Assembly: GCF_028994775.1 (NCBI RefSeq) | Contig: NZ_JAJQMN010000008.1 | Span: forward strand, 186,001-250,000 | Reading direction: 5' to 3' | Origin: Promicromonospora iranensis | Lineage (GTDB): Bacteria; Actinomycetota; Actinomycetes; Actinomycetales; Cellulomonadaceae | Length of the DNA: 64,000 bases | In this document: positions 35,011 to 43,505 of the stretch, piece after piece | Layout of the letters: every line of letters begins with the position of its first letter | How positions within the stretch are numbered: position 1 is the first letter of the stretch | Made by a program: the position numbers and the translations under genes | The notes under the pieces: generated by a model | Told to the model about the DNA's origin: nothing | Databases searched by the model: none | The model's input: the letters and a program-made list of their open reading frames with translations, nothing else

Positions 35011-35713
35011 CGTACTCCGGACCGCCGAACCCCAGGCGTACCTGCGTGATCCGGGCGTCGGGGTCGGCGAGCACGTAGGTCGTGACGTCCCACTCGGGCT
35101 GCTCGCTGACGAAACCCTCGGCGTCCGGCAGCGAGCACCGGTTGGAGCTGCCCAGCACGTCCGTGCTGGACTCCCCGTACCGCGTGCCCTCCTCGGACAC
35201 GAGCATGATCTGGCACAGCGACAGGTCGGTCTGCAGCTCGGCCGCGAAGTGCACCTGCACCGCGTACGCGACCGAGCCGTCCGGGATCACCGCCGGGTCG
35301 CCGTACTCGGGCGCGGGCAGCTGGTCTACCTGTTCGACGCTCGTCACTGTCGCGTCGATCTTCCGCAGCACCGTGGTCTGCGCCCGCTCCGGCACGTCGA
35401 GCCCGAAGGTGTCGTAGTACTCGCCCTCGAGGTGCGCCCGCTCGCCGACGGCCACCCGGTCCACCTCGAGATGCAGCCCGACGGGCCACCAGAACGCCCA
35501 CACCCGGAACGACGACGCCCCCGCTGCGACCGCGACCGCGACCGGCAGCAGCACCAGCCAGACGATGTTGCGCCGCCACCATCCCCGGCGGCGCGGCGGC
35601 GGCGGTGTGTCGGGCGGGAGCATGCCAGGGAGCATCCCGGGCCGAACGCTCGGGGGCGCGCCCTGCGGCATCTCGCCCGGTCCTGGCACCGCCGGGGTCA
35701 CCAGAGTCGTCAT
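34991..35713 (-). CDS. single-pass membrane protein, unknown
   Basis: 240 residues, third gene of a coupled three-gene operon (ATGA overlap at 35710-35713). A Pro-rich cytoplasmic start (GMLPGMLPPDTPPPPRRRGWWRR) is followed by one helix (IVWLVLLPVAVAVAAGASS, about 50-68) and a 170-residue extracytoplasmic domain with beta-strand character and two Cys. The outer domain (VWAFWWPVGLHLEVDRVAVGERAHLEGEYYDTFGLDVP) begins like the sibling domain in the next gene upstream, hinting at an Ig-like fold. No enzyme motif seen. Confidence 0.72.
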   Translation of the reverse strand: MTTLVTPAVPGPGEMPQGAPPSVRPGMLPGMLPPDTPPPPRRRGWWRRNIVWLVLLPVAVAVAAGASSFRVWAFWWPVGLHLEVDRVAVGERAHLEGEYYDTFGLDVPERAQTTVLRKIDATVTSVEQVDQLPAPEYGDPAVIPDGSVAYAVQVHFAAELQTDLSLCQIMLVSEEGTRYGESSTDVLGSSNRCSLPDAEGFVSEQPEWDVTTYVLADPDARITQVRLGFGGPEYVTFDLP

Positions 35714-36330
35714 CCCTCGCTACCTCCTGCGCTCGCCGGGGCATAACCCGGCGCCTCGGGCGACACGGTCTCCGTCGTCTCCCACAGCTGGTCGGCCTCG
35801 CTCGCCGTGATGCCGAGGTCCACCACGGCGACGGCGTCGCGCCGCTGATCCGCGTGATCCTCGTCGTCGTCACCCCGGGCGAGCCGTACCGTCGCGCCCT
35901 CCAGCGCGTCGCGCGGCACGTCGAAGCAGTAGGTGGTGCGCCAGGCGTAGCCAGGCTGAGCGGCGGCTGTCGCGGAGCACTCGGCCGCATTGGTCGCCCA
36001 GAACCTGCGCCCCTGCCTGTCCGTGATCTCCGCTCCGCTGAAGTGCGTCTCGCCCTGCGTCGCGCGCCACGTCGCGTCGATCACGACGAAGGTCCCGCCC
36101 GCGGCGGCCGCATCGGAGAAGCCGGCCACGGTGTCGGCGACCCGCACGTCGGTCACCGTGAGCTCCGCGTACGTGAGGTCGAGTGTCTCGCCGACGGCGC
36201 CCTTGACCACGAACGGCGTGTCCACCCCTTGGACCTGCGGCACGTAGGTCACGAGCGCGCAGCCCGCCGCCACCGCCCCGACGACGAGCGCGGTGCCTTT
36301 CCATGTGATCCGACGGCGACCGTGCCTCAC
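35710..36330 (-). CDS. membrane-anchored DUF4352-like domain protein
   Basis: 206 residues; the GTG at 36330 overlaps the upstream stop (GTGA), which sets the start. A helix at about 11-28 (TALVVGAVAAGCALVTYVP) leads to an extracytoplasmic domain, GAVGETLDLTYAELTVTDVRVAD then GGTFVVIDATWRATQGETHFSGAEITDRQGRRFWA, close to the immunoglobulin-like DUF4352/TRF2-type pattern. Two Cys (AAECSAT and TYCFDV) may form a disulfide. Domains of this type often act as extracellular binding modules in Gram-positives. Function is unknown. Confidence 0.7.
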   Translation of the reverse strand: MRHGRRRITWKGTALVVGAVAAGCALVTYVPQVQGVDTPFVVKGAVGETLDLTYAELTVTDVRVADTVAGFSDAAAAGGTFVVIDATWRATQGETHFSGAEITDRQGRRFWATNAAECSATAAAQPGYAWRTTYCFDVPRDALEGATVRLARGDDDEDHADQRRDAVAVVDLGITASEADQLWETTETVSPEAPGYAPASAGGSEG

Positions 36331-37112
36331 TGCTGCTCCGCCTCGGTGCTCGGCGCCGGCTTCGCGGCCTCGACCGGGATCTGCCCTTCGAAGGCGATCT
36401 CGTTCGCGAACCAGTGCCCGTCGTCCAGGCCCAGCGGGTCCTCCTCGACCCACTCCAGCTCCACCATCCGGAGCGGGATCACGTCACCGGAGAACTCGCC
36501 GCTCTGCTCCCAGATCAGCGCGACCCGATACGTCAGGCCCGGGTTGAGAATTCTGACGTCGGCCCCGTCCTTGATGTTGACGATGGACGGGGAGGGCAGC
36601 TCGGGTTCGGCGGACCCGCCCTCGTCTCCGGGAGCGGCACTCGCCGACGGGGCCGCCGAGGGGGTGGCGCCGTCGTCGGCGGGGTCCGTCCCGGGTTCGG
36701 CACCCAGGCTTCCCATCGGTTCCTGCGGGACGATCCCCACGTTCTCGGGTGCGGGGACCGCGCTGCCGAGGGTGCCGGCGATCTCGGGTACGTCGCCCGT
36801 GTTGGTGACGTTCGCAACGACCGCCAGCATGTGGTTGCCCGGAGCCGGCACGAGGTGGCCGAGCTCGTCGGCGGTGGCGGCCTTCTCGATGGTGACCTCG
36901 AAGGGCCCGACCTCGACCGGCGTGCCGACGGTGAGCGGGTCGGCCTGCGGCTCCACCTCGTTCCATGCCCCGAACGGGGAGACCGCGACGAGCGCCGCGA
37001 CCACACCTGCCACGACGCGCTGCGTCGTGGACATGTCGTCGGCGACGGCGGTGACCACGCGGCGGCCGAGCCGGAACGCGAGATCGGGGCCGTCATTGCG
37101 GGCGTGCTTCAT
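36327..37112 (-). CDS. single-pass membrane protein with Ig-like outer domain, unknown
   Basis: 261 residues, first gene of the operon. No Shine-Dalgarno sequence, but TACGAT (37126-37121) lies eight bases before the ATG, suggesting a leaderless mRNA. A basic start (RLGRRVVTAVADDMSTTQR) and a helix at about 33-50 are followed by an outer domain: VGTPVEVGPFEVTIEKAATADELG then NHMLAVVANVTNTGDVPE, similar in pattern to DUF4352/DUF4131-type beta sandwiches. A Ser/Ala/Pro-rich insert (about 140-175) interrupts it. With the two downstream genes it forms a set of three related single-pass proteins. Confidence 0.72.
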   Translation of the reverse strand: MKHARNDGPDLAFRLGRRVVTAVADDMSTTQRVVAGVVAALVAVSPFGAWNEVEPQADPLTVGTPVEVGPFEVTIEKAATADELGHLVPAPGNHMLAVVANVTNTGDVPEIAGTLGSAVPAPENVGIVPQEPMGSLGAEPGTDPADDGATPSAAPSASAAPGDEGGSAEPELPSPSIVNIKDGADVRILNPGLTYRVALIWEQSGEFSGDVIPLRMVELEWVEEDPLGLDDGHWFANEIAFEGQIPVEAAKPAPSTEAEQQ

Positions 37113-37271
37113 GGCGCACGATCGTAGCGGCGCATTACGGACCATCTGGGCGAAAGTCCGCTCCCCGGGGGTGGCTGCGTGCACGCGTTCCCCGCAGCCC
37201 AGGGATTGCGCCCGGACTCCGCGGCCTTTCGGGCCCGATCGCTGGGCTGCGGGAGTCGGAGGGGGACGGCG

Positions 37272-37814
37272 TCACGCCGCCGCGCTCTTGCCCTCCGCGA
37301 GGTTGCGGACCTGCTCGATGTCGGCCCCGGCGCCGGACAGGACGCTCCGGGCCGGCGACTCGGCACGCGTCAGCCCGAGCAGGAGGTGACCGCCGTCGAT
37401 CTCCTTGGAGCCCAGGCGGATCGCCTCGCGCAGCGCGAGCTCCAGCGACTTCTTCGCGTCGCGGGTGAACGGGATGTGCTTGCGGCGCCCGCGCAGGATG
37501 CGCCCGGCGCGGGCCAGTGCCCCCTCACCGAACGTCGCCTCGGTCCGGCGGGTGACCTCGTCGAGGTCGATGCCGACGGCGGCCAGCGCGGCCGGGTCGA
37601 GAGCGTCGCCCGCGTTGATGTTCGCGCGGGCCTGCCGGACGAGCTCGGCCACGTCGAGGCCGCTGTCGGTCAGGGCGGACCGGGCCGGCCCGTCCTCCTC
37701 GGCCAGAGCGACGAGCAGGTGCCGGCTGTCGATCTGGCCGCTGTGCGCCTCGATGGCGATCTCCTGCGCGCCGACCACGGCGAAGCGTGCGTCCTTCGTG
37801 AACCTCTCGAACAT
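37272..37814 (-). CDS. Clp N-domain (ClpR) protein
   Basis: 180 residues. It begins MFERFTKDARFAVVGAQEIAI, the exact opening style of ClpC, and carries two Clp N-repeats (IDSRHLLVALAEEDGPARSAL at 30-60 and IDGGHLLLGLTRAESPARSVL at about 140-165). The AAA+ modules are absent, so it cannot unfold proteins; like ClpS or MecA it could bind substrates or the ClpC ring, or compete with it. The start shares a base with the stop of the HTH gene upstream (TGATG), so both are made together. Such HTH/Clp-N pairs occur in other actinobacteria. Confidence 0.85.
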   Translation of the reverse strand: MFERFTKDARFAVVGAQEIAIEAHSGQIDSRHLLVALAEEDGPARSALTDSGLDVAELVRQARANINAGDALDPAALAAVGIDLDEVTRRTEATFGEGALARAGRILRGRRKHIPFTRDAKKSLELALREAIRLGSKEIDGGHLLLGLTRAESPARSVLSGAGADIEQVRNLAEGKSAAA

Positions 37815-38023
37815 CAGATCCTCCTGTTGTGCTTCTTGTGGACCGCCTGCCGCGAGACGCCGAGCGCCCCGGCGATGTCCTGCCACGACCAGCCGAGCCG
37901 CCGCGCACGCTCCACCTGGAGCGCCTCGAGGCGGTCGGCCAGCTCACGCAGGGCCCGGACGGCGCGCAGCCCGTCGGCGGGGTCGTCCCCGGCGGCGGAT
38001 GCGACGAGTGCTTGCTGGCTCAT
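37814..38023 (-). CDS. small HTH DNA-binding protein
   Basis: 69 residues. The C-terminal half, ALQVERARRLGWSWQDIAGALGVSRQAVHKKHNRR, is a helix-turn-helix of the sigma-70 region 4/HTH_23 kind; the N-terminal half (LRAVRALRELADRLEAL) is a helix that may mediate dimers. It is directly upstream of, and coupled to, the Clp N-domain gene. Two palindromes immediately before its ATG are probable targets, so it likely controls its own operon. No Shine-Dalgarno sequence is clear, since the operator abuts the start codon. Confidence 0.82.
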   Translation of the reverse strand: MSQQALVASAAGDDPADGLRAVRALRELADRLEALQVERARRLGWSWQDIAGALGVSRQAVHKKHNRRI

Positions 38024-38069
38024 GCGTCAACTATGGTTGACGCCTCAATGGCTGTCAACCATGGTTGAC
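38024..38069. promoter_or_regulatory. twin palindromic operators of the HTH/Clp-N operon
   Basis: GTCAACCATGGTTGAC at 38054-38069 is a perfect 16-base palindrome; GCGTCAACTATGGTTGACGC at 38024-38043 is the same core with 8-base arms and one central mismatch. The centres are 28 bases apart. The second site touches the ATG of the HTH gene, so a bound protein would cover the start of transcription or translation. The consensus GTCAACYATGGTTGAC differs from the ClgR and HspR boxes known for clp genes. Confidence 0.75.
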
Positions 38070-38197
38070 GCATCCTCTGGCGCGGTTCGGGTCGTGAGGC
38101 TGCTGACATCGCTGTCACCGGGGGGTAATCTCGACGCGGCCGATGCCAGGGGGCGTCGGGCGTCCGACGGCGGACGCACCACGACAAGGGAGTCGTC

Positions 38198-39277
38198 ATG
38201 CACAGCACTCGCATCCTGGGCCGCGGGATCGCCGCGCTCACCGCACTCACTGCACTAGCGGCCGGCCCGGTCCACGGGGCCACGGCGGGCAGCGCCGACC
38301 TGACCGCCGACCTGATGGGGAGCGGCAGCATCGGCACCGCGTCGTCGGACACCGCGGCCGATCGCGGCCCGGCCGCCGCGGGCGGGGCGGGCAAGGACTG
38401 TACGGTGCCCACGGGGACGAGCCAGGTCGACGTCGAGCTGGACGGCCTCGCCTATCCCGTCCGAGTGCACGTACCCGACGTCGACGGCCGGGCCGCCGCC
38501 CTCCCGATGGTGCTCAACCTGCACCCGAGCAACGGCAACGCGGAGTCGATCTCCGCGTACAACGACCTCGATCTCACCGCCGACGCGGAGGGCTTCATCA
38601 CGGTGGCGCCCAACGGCGTCCTCCCCGCGGCGGACCCGAACCCGGACCAGGTCTGGTTCTGGAACGTGCCGGGCGTGCCCACGACGGCCGGTGAGTACCC
38701 GCCGCCGGACACGCGTGACGACGTCGAGTTCCTCACCGCTGTGATCGACACGATGGTGGGCCTCGGGTGCGCCGACCCGCACCGGGTCTACGCCACCGGG
38801 CACTCCGGTGGCGCCCGCATGGCGTCGGCGTACGCGTGCGCGCGGCCGGACAAGGTGGCGGCCATCGCGCCGGTCGCCGGGCTGCGTGCGGGCCGGCCGT
38901 CGCCCGACGACCCGTCGGCCGTCGAGCTGCAGTCGTGCGCGCCGAGGCGCAGCGTGCCCGTCATCACGTTCCACGGCGACGCCGACACCGTGAACCCCTA
39001 CCAGGGCAACAACGACAAGCGCTGGGGTTACACGACCCAGCTCGCCGTGCAGTCGTGGGCACGGATGAACGGCTGCACGACCGGACCGCGCGTCGAGCCG
39101 GTCACCGAGCACGTCACCAAGGAGACGTACACCACATGCCGCGGGCGTGCCGACGTGGTGCTCTACAAGGTCACGGGCGGCACCCACAGCTGGCCCGGGG
39201 GCAATGACAGCAGTGCCACGCAGGAAGTCTCCGCCACCGAGCTGATCTGGGAGTTCTTCACCCACTACCGCAGGTGA
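38198..39277 (+). CDS. secreted PHB-depolymerase-family esterase (CE1/LpqC-like)
   Basis: 359 residues, GGGAG upstream of the ATG at 38198. A signal peptide (ILGRGIAALTALTALAAGPVHGA) precedes an alpha/beta hydrolase domain from about residue 68. The nucleophile lies in GHSGG (Ser near 203), the acid in FHGDADTVNP (Asp near 260) and the His in GGTHSWPGG (near 330), a full triad. VLNLHPSNGN holds the oxyanion region and replaces the usual HGC. The family covers poly(3-hydroxybutyrate) depolymerases, feruloyl and acetylxylan esterases; in a cellulolytic actinobacterium a feruloyl or acetyl esterase is plausible. No carbohydrate-binding module. Confidence 0.87.
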   Translation: MHSTRILGRGIAALTALTALAAGPVHGATAGSADLTADLMGSGSIGTASSDTAADRGPAAAGGAGKDCTVPTGTSQVDVELDGLAYPVRVHVPDVDGRAAALPMVLNLHPSNGNAESISAYNDLDLTADAEGFITVAPNGVLPAADPNPDQVWFWNVPGVPTTAGEYPPPDTRDDVEFLTAVIDTMVGLGCADPHRVYATGHSGGARMASAYACARPDKVAAIAPVAGLRAGRPSPDDPSAVELQSCAPRRSVPVITFHGDADTVNPYQGNNDKRWGYTTQLAVQSWARMNGCTTGPRVEPVTEHVTKETYTTCRGRADVVLYKVTGGTHSWPGGNDSSATQEVSATELIWEFFTHYRR

Positions 39278-39291
39278 TCGCACCGCGCCCG

Positions 39292-39368
39292 TCGCCCGTG
39301 CTGCCGAGCCGCGACTGCACCTCCCGCCGGCCCCGGAATAACGCCGCTTCGTTCGGAAGCACGGGCGA
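39292..39368 (+). terminator. long-stem inverted repeat after the esterase gene
   Basis: The 16-base arms at 39292-39307 and 39353-39368 match with one mismatch (outer 11 bases TCGCCCGTGCT / AGCACGGGCGA perfect). The 45-base loop is unusually long for a terminator. The right arm ends only nine bases before the candidate sucC -10, so the structure may also shield sucC from read-through or take part in its control. Confidence 0.45.
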
Positions 39369-39389
39369 TCCAGGGCTACCCTGTACCGG

Positions 39390-39411
39390 GATGTCTTGAC
39401 GTCGAGACATC
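39390..39411. promoter_or_regulatory. 22-bp near-palindrome at the sucC promoter
   Basis: Bases 39390-39411 form a palindrome with a single mismatched pair; its core TCTTGACGTCGAGA (39394-39407) recurs as TCTTGATATCGAGA before icd. It lies just after TACCCT (39377-39382), the best -10 candidate, so the site would overlap the transcription start, as for a repressor. sucC starts 67 bases further on. Confidence 0.6.
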
Positions 39412-39477
39412 GCTTCAGCCGGGCTCCGGGCGACAACGACGTCCGAGGGCCGCATCCCGATGGAAGGACGCAGCAGG

Positions 39478-40644
39478 GTGGACCTGTTCGAATACCAGGC
39501 GCGCGATATCTTCGAGAAGCACGGCGTGCCCGTGCTGGGTGGGGTTGTCGCGACGACCCCCGAAGAGGCTCGCGAAGGCGCCGAGAAGCTGGGCGGCGGA
39601 ACTGTCGTCGTGAAGGCCCAGGTCAAGACCGGTGGTCGCGGCAAGGCGGGCGGCGTCAAGCTGGCCCACTCGCCGGAGGAGACCGCTGAGAAGGCCGGCG
39701 AGATCCTCGGCATGGACATCAAGGGCCACACCGTGCACCGCGTGATGGTGGCCCAGGGCGCCAAGATCGCCGAGGAGTTCTACTTCTCCGTGCTCCTGGA
39801 CCGGTCGAACCGCAACTACCTGGCGATGTGCTCCGTCGAGGGTGGTATGGAGATCGAGCAGCTGGCCGTCGAGCGCCCTGAGGCACTGGCGCGCATCGCC
39901 GTCGACCCGGCCGTCGGCATCGACGAGGCCAAGGCAGCGGAGATCGTGGACGCCGCCGGCTTCGCCGACGACATCAAGGGCAAGGTCGCCGAGGTCATCC
40001 GTGGCCTCTGGACCGTGTTCAAGGCCGAGGACGCCACGCTGGTCGAGGTGAACCCGCTGGTCAAGACCGAGGACGGCGAGATCGTCGCCCTCGACGGCAA
40101 GGTGACGCTCGACGAGAACGCCGGCTTCCGCCACGCGGACCACGCGGAGCTCGAGGACTCGGCCGCGGCCGACCCGCTCGAGGCGAAGGCCAAGGAGAAC
40201 GACCTCAACTACGTCAAGCTCGACGGCGAGGTCGGCATCATCGGCAACGGCGCGGGCCTGGTCATGTCGACCCTGGACGTCGTCGCGTACGCCGGTGAGA
40301 AGCACGGTGGCGTCAAGCCCGCCAACTTCCTCGACATCGGCGGCGGCGCGAACGCCAAGGTCATGGCGAACGGTCTCGACGTCATCCTCGGGGACGAGCA
40401 GGTCAAGGCAGTCTTCGTGAACGTCTTCGGCGGCATCACCGCGTGCGACGAGGTCGCGAACGGCATCGTCGGCGCCCTCGACCTGCTGGGCGACCACGCC
40501 ACCAAGCCGCTGGTCGTCCGCCTCGACGGCAACAACGTCGAGCTGGGCCGCCAGATCCTCGCCGAGCGCAACCACCCGCTCGTCACCCTTGCCGACACCA
40601 TGGACGGCGGCGCCGACAAGGCAGCCCAGCTGGCCAACGCCTGA
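39478..40644 (+). CDS. sucC: succinyl-CoA synthetase beta subunit
   Basis: 388 residues, ADP-forming. GTG 39478 is chosen because the family starts [12 protein letters not shown] and AAGGA lies about nine bases upstream; an ATG at 39460 would add six residues. ATP-grasp domain at about 1-240: [16 protein letters not shown] (near 46-62, nucleotide loop) and [12 protein letters not shown] (Mg ligands). C-terminal CoA-ligase domain: [12 protein letters not shown] and [18 protein letters not shown], which meets the phosphohistidine of SucD. It works with SucD in the TCA cycle, making ATP (or GTP) from succinyl-CoA. Followed by sucD after 39 bases. Confidence 0.98.
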   Translation: MDLFEYQARDIFEKHGVPVLGGVVATTPEEAREGAEKLGGGTVVVKAQVKTGGRGKAGGVKLAHSPEETAEKAGEILGMDIKGHTVHRVMVAQGAKIAEEFYFSVLLDRSNRNYLAMCSVEGGMEIEQLAVERPEALARIAVDPAVGIDEAKAAEIVDAAGFADDIKGKVAEVIRGLWTVFKAEDATLVEVNPLVKTEDGEIVALDGKVTLDENAGFRHADHAELEDSAAADPLEAKAKENDLNYVKLDGEVGIIGNGAGLVMSTLDVVAYAGEKHGGVKPANFLDIGGGANAKVMANGLDVILGDEQVKAVFVNVFGGITACDEVANGIVGALDLLGDHATKPLVVRLDGNNVELGRQILAERNHPLVTLADTMDGGADKAAQLANA

Positions 40645-40683
40645 CCGCCCGCTGAAGACTTCGAAAGCAGAGACAACGAGACA

Positions 40684-41580
40684 ATGTCTATCTACCTGAA
40701 CCAGGACTCGAAGATCATCGTCCAGGGCATCACGGGCGGCATGGGTGCCAAGCACACCGCCCTCATGCTCGACTCCGGCGCGACGATCGTCGGCGGCGTG
40801 AACGCCCGCAAGGCAGGCACCACGGTCCAGCACAAGGACCACGACGGCAACGACGTGACGCTGCCCGTGTTCGGCACCGTCAAGGAGGCCATGGCCGAGA
40901 CCGGCGCGGACGTCTCCGTGGTCTTCGTGCCGCCGGCCTTCACCAAGGACGCGGCCATCGAGGCCATCGACGCCGGCATCGGCCTGCTCGTCGTCATCAC
41001 CGAGGGTGTGCCCGTGCAGGACACCGCCGAGGTGTGGGCGTACCTGCAGGGCAAGGAGACCCGGATGATCGGGCCGAACTGCCCCGGCATCATCACCCCG
41101 GGCGAGTCGCTGGCCGGCATCACCCCGCACACCATCACGGGCAAGGGCCCGATCGGTCTCGTGTCGAAGTCGGGCACGCTGACCTACCAGATGATGTACG
41201 AGCTGAAGGACTTCGGCTTCTCGACCGCCATCGGCATCGGCGGCGACCCGATCGTCGGCACCACGCACATCGACGCGCTCGAGGCCTTCGAGAACGACCC
41301 GGAGACCAAGGCGATCGTCATGATCGGCGAGATCGGCGGCGACGCCGAGGAGCGTGCGGCGGCCTACATCAAGGAGCACGTCACGAAGCCGGTCGTCGGC
41401 TACGTCGCCGGCTTCACCGCCCCCGAGGGCAAGACGATGGGTCACGCCGGTGCGATCGTGTCCGGGTCGTCCGGCACCGCCGCGGCGAAGAAGGAGGCCC
41501 TCGAGGCCGTCGGCGTGAAGGTCGGCAAGACGCCGTCCGAGACCGCTGACCTCATGCGCGAGATCCTGCAGTCCCTCTGA
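40684..41580 (+). CDS. sucD: succinyl-CoA synthetase alpha subunit
   Basis: 298 residues, normal length. CoA-binding Rossmann domain at the N-terminus ([31 protein letters not shown]) and the ligase domain with [14 protein letters not shown] and [12 protein letters not shown]. The phosphorylated histidine is in [10 protein letters not shown] near residue 252. It forms the heterotetramer with SucC. The spacing to sucC and lack of a hairpin between them indicate one transcript. A large inverted-repeat array follows the stop codon and should end the operon. Confidence 0.98.
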   Translation: MSIYLNQDSKIIVQGITGGMGAKHTALMLDSGATIVGGVNARKAGTTVQHKDHDGNDVTLPVFGTVKEAMAETGADVSVVFVPPAFTKDAAIEAIDAGIGLLVVITEGVPVQDTAEVWAYLQGKETRMIGPNCPGIITPGESLAGITPHTITGKGPIGLVSKSGTLTYQMMYELKDFGFSTAIGIGGDPIVGTTHIDALEAFENDPETKAIVMIGEIGGDAEERAAAYIKEHVTKPVVGYVAGFTAPEGKTMGHAGAIVSGSSGTAAAKKEALEAVGVKVGKTPSETADLMREILQSL

Positions 41581-41603
41581 TCCACCCCGTTCCGCCCGTT
41601 CCC

Positions 41604-41730
41604 GCGAGGTAGGACCCCGGCGAGACAGGAACTGGGGCGAGAGCGAGACAGAGCTGTGGCGAGGTAGAACTCCGGCTGATGCTGGGGTACTACCTCGCCA
41701 CAGCTCTGTCTCGCCACGGTTCTGCTCGCC
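41604..41730. repeat. array of 16-bp units ending in a 25-bp perfect hairpin
   Basis: The 304-base gap between sucD and the next gene holds this 127-base element. Direct 16-base units, roughly GCGAGRYAGRRCYSYG, start at 41604, 41620, 41643 and 41659; inverted copies run from 41690 to 41730. Arms 41643-41667 and 41690-41714 are perfectly complementary over 25 bases with a 22-base loop. It probably terminates sucCD, but its modular build resembles a REP/BIME-like repeat rather than a simple terminator. The rest of the gap (41731-41884) contains nothing clear except the upstream region of perM. Confidence 0.75.
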
Positions 41731-41884
41731 AGGGCTGGCTCGGGCCGTGGTGCGCAAAAGGTGCGTTCCTACACCAGAACCCCTCGCGAACTCCATGCTT
41801 CGCCGTGATTTTTCCCGAAGTTCACCCGGGCCACGCCGACGCACGTCCCCCGTGTGACAGCACCGAGCGGGTGAAGATTGGGTC

Positions 41885-43495
41885 GTGAGCGCACCACCCC
41901 GCCCGAGCGCGGCCTCCCGTACACCCGGCGCCCGGACAAGCCGACCGGCCAGCCGGCCGGCCGCCCGCCGCAGCCGGCTCGTCGAGGAGCCGGTCCCGGC
42001 CGAGCGTGATCCGTTCGCGCTGTCCCACATCGTCTCCGGCGTCCTCTCCGCCGGTCAGGCTCTCGTGCTGTCGCTCGCCGTCGTGGTCCTCCCGGCGGTG
42101 GTCGCCTACCTCGTGGGCACGGCCACCATGGCATCGGCCGTCGACGCCCCGGACGACGCCGCCCAGGTCCGCTCGGCCGTCGACGTCGCCATGGGCATCT
42201 GGCTGCTGGGCCACGGCGTCCCGCTCACCGCTGACGCCGTCACCGTCACCCTCGCGCCGTTGGGTGTCGCGGCCCTCGCGCTGTTCGTCACGTACGTCTC
42301 GGCCAAGCGCTTCGCCACGACCTCCGTGCCCGCCTGGGCCGCGGGCACCGTCACCTACGGCCTCTGCGCGACGGCGGTGGCCGCCATCGCGGGGAGCGCC
42401 CCGGGCTGGACGCTCGCCGTGGCGACGCTGGCCGGCCTGGTCGTGGGCGGGCTCGGCATGGCGCTCGGCATCCTGGCCCGCCCGGACGCGCCGACCGCCG
42501 CCGAGATCGGTGAGCGGGCCGAGGTGCTGGCCCACCGGCTCACCGGCCTGGACCTGGTGCCCCCGACGCTGCGGCTCGGGCTGCGGGCCGGGGCGGTCGT
42601 CGTCGCGCTCCTGATCGGCGGCGCGGCACTCCTGGTGGCGGCGTGGGCGCTGGCCGGGCGCGCCACCTCGTCGGACATCATCACCTCCCTCGAACCCGGC
42701 TGGACCGGTGGGGTCGTGTTCGCCGTGGCACAGCTCGCGCTGCTGCCCAATGTCGTGCTGTGGGCGGTCGCCTGGCTCGCGGGGCCGGGCTTCGCCGTCG
42801 GCGAGGGGACCAGCTTCACGCCGTTCGGCACGATCTCCGGACCGTTGCCCGCGATCCCGCTGCTCGGGGCGCTGCCCGGCGAGGACTGGGCCAACCCCGT
42901 CAGCGCCTGGTCGCCGGTGCTCGTGGTGGCGTGCGGCGTGGCGGCGGGCCTGTTCGCCTGGCGCCGGCTCGAGCCGACGCTGGTCCGCTGGTCCGACGTC
43001 GGCTGGGTGCTCGGCGGGATCGTCCTCGCCCCGGGCGTCGTCCTGCTGGTCGGGCAGTGGGTGGCGGCGGGTGCGGGCGGCCCGGGCCGGCTGTCCGACA
43101 TCGGCGCCGACCCGCTGGTGACCGGCGGCCTGGTGGCCGCGGAGGTCGGCGGGGGAGCGGCCGCCGTGCTGCTCGGCGCCAAGCTGGACGTGGTGTCCCG
43201 GCGCGGTGAGATCGGTGACGGCCTGACCGCGTGGTTGCGGCCCACCGCACCGGTCATGGCGCAGCCGGACGACGAACCCGACGGCCGGGCGCCGGAGGTG
43301 GCCGACCTGGCGGCCGAGCTCGGGTTGGCCACGGAGGAACGCGCCGATGGCGCGGCGCCGGCCGAGGCCGCATCGACGGACGGCTCCGGCGTCGGATCGT
43401 CGGGCGGGTCGACCGGCGAGCCGACCGCTGGAGCGAGCGGCGAGGCGAGCGGAGAGCCGGCCGGCAAGGCGAGCGGGACCGGCCCGGGAAAGTAG
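41885..43495 (+). CDS. perM: cell division protein PerM (DUF6350)
   Basis: 536 residues, GTG start at 41885. Ten or so hydrophobic helices lie between residues 45 and 440, with the conserved outer stretch GTSFTPFGTISGPLPAIPLLGALPGE in the middle. The last 90 residues are a hydrophilic, Ala/Gly/Ser-rich tail. The position between sucCD and purN is that of M. tuberculosis Rv0955 (perM), whose product supports septum formation and FtsB stability. The identification rests on this synteny and on topology. purN begins ten bases downstream, so the two are co-transcribed. Confidence 0.82.
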   Translation: MSAPPRPSAASRTPGARTSRPASRPAARRSRLVEEPVPAERDPFALSHIVSGVLSAGQALVLSLAVVVLPAVVAYLVGTATMASAVDAPDDAAQVRSAVDVAMGIWLLGHGVPLTADAVTVTLAPLGVAALALFVTYVSAKRFATTSVPAWAAGTVTYGLCATAVAAIAGSAPGWTLAVATLAGLVVGGLGMALGILARPDAPTAAEIGERAEVLAHRLTGLDLVPPTLRLGLRAGAVVVALLIGGAALLVAAWALAGRATSSDIITSLEPGWTGGVVFAVAQLALLPNVVLWAVAWLAGPGFAVGEGTSFTPFGTISGPLPAIPLLGALPGEDWANPVSAWSPVLVVACGVAAGLFAWRRLEPTLVRWSDVGWVLGGIVLAPGVVLLVGQWVAAGAGGPGRLSDIGADPLVTGGLVAAEVGGGAAAVLLGAKLDVVSRRGEIGDGLTAWLRPTAPVMAQPDDEPDGRAPEVADLAAELGLATEERADGAAPAEAASTDGSGVGSSGGSTGEPTAGASGEASGEPAGKASGTGPGK

Positions 43496-43505
43496 GCTGG
43501 GGTCC

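Noticed and set aside
35710-37112. Penicillin-binding or sortase function for the three anchored proteins
   Set aside because: No SxxK, TLxTC or LPxTG-type motif was found in them.
38071-38197. Small RNA or riboswitch before the esterase gene
   Set aside because: No conserved aptamer block or strong hairpin is visible in these 127 bases.
39415-42030. 871-codon open frame antisense to sucC and sucD
   Set aside because: Shadow of sucCD: it runs through the sucC-sucD gap and the hairpin array without domain content.
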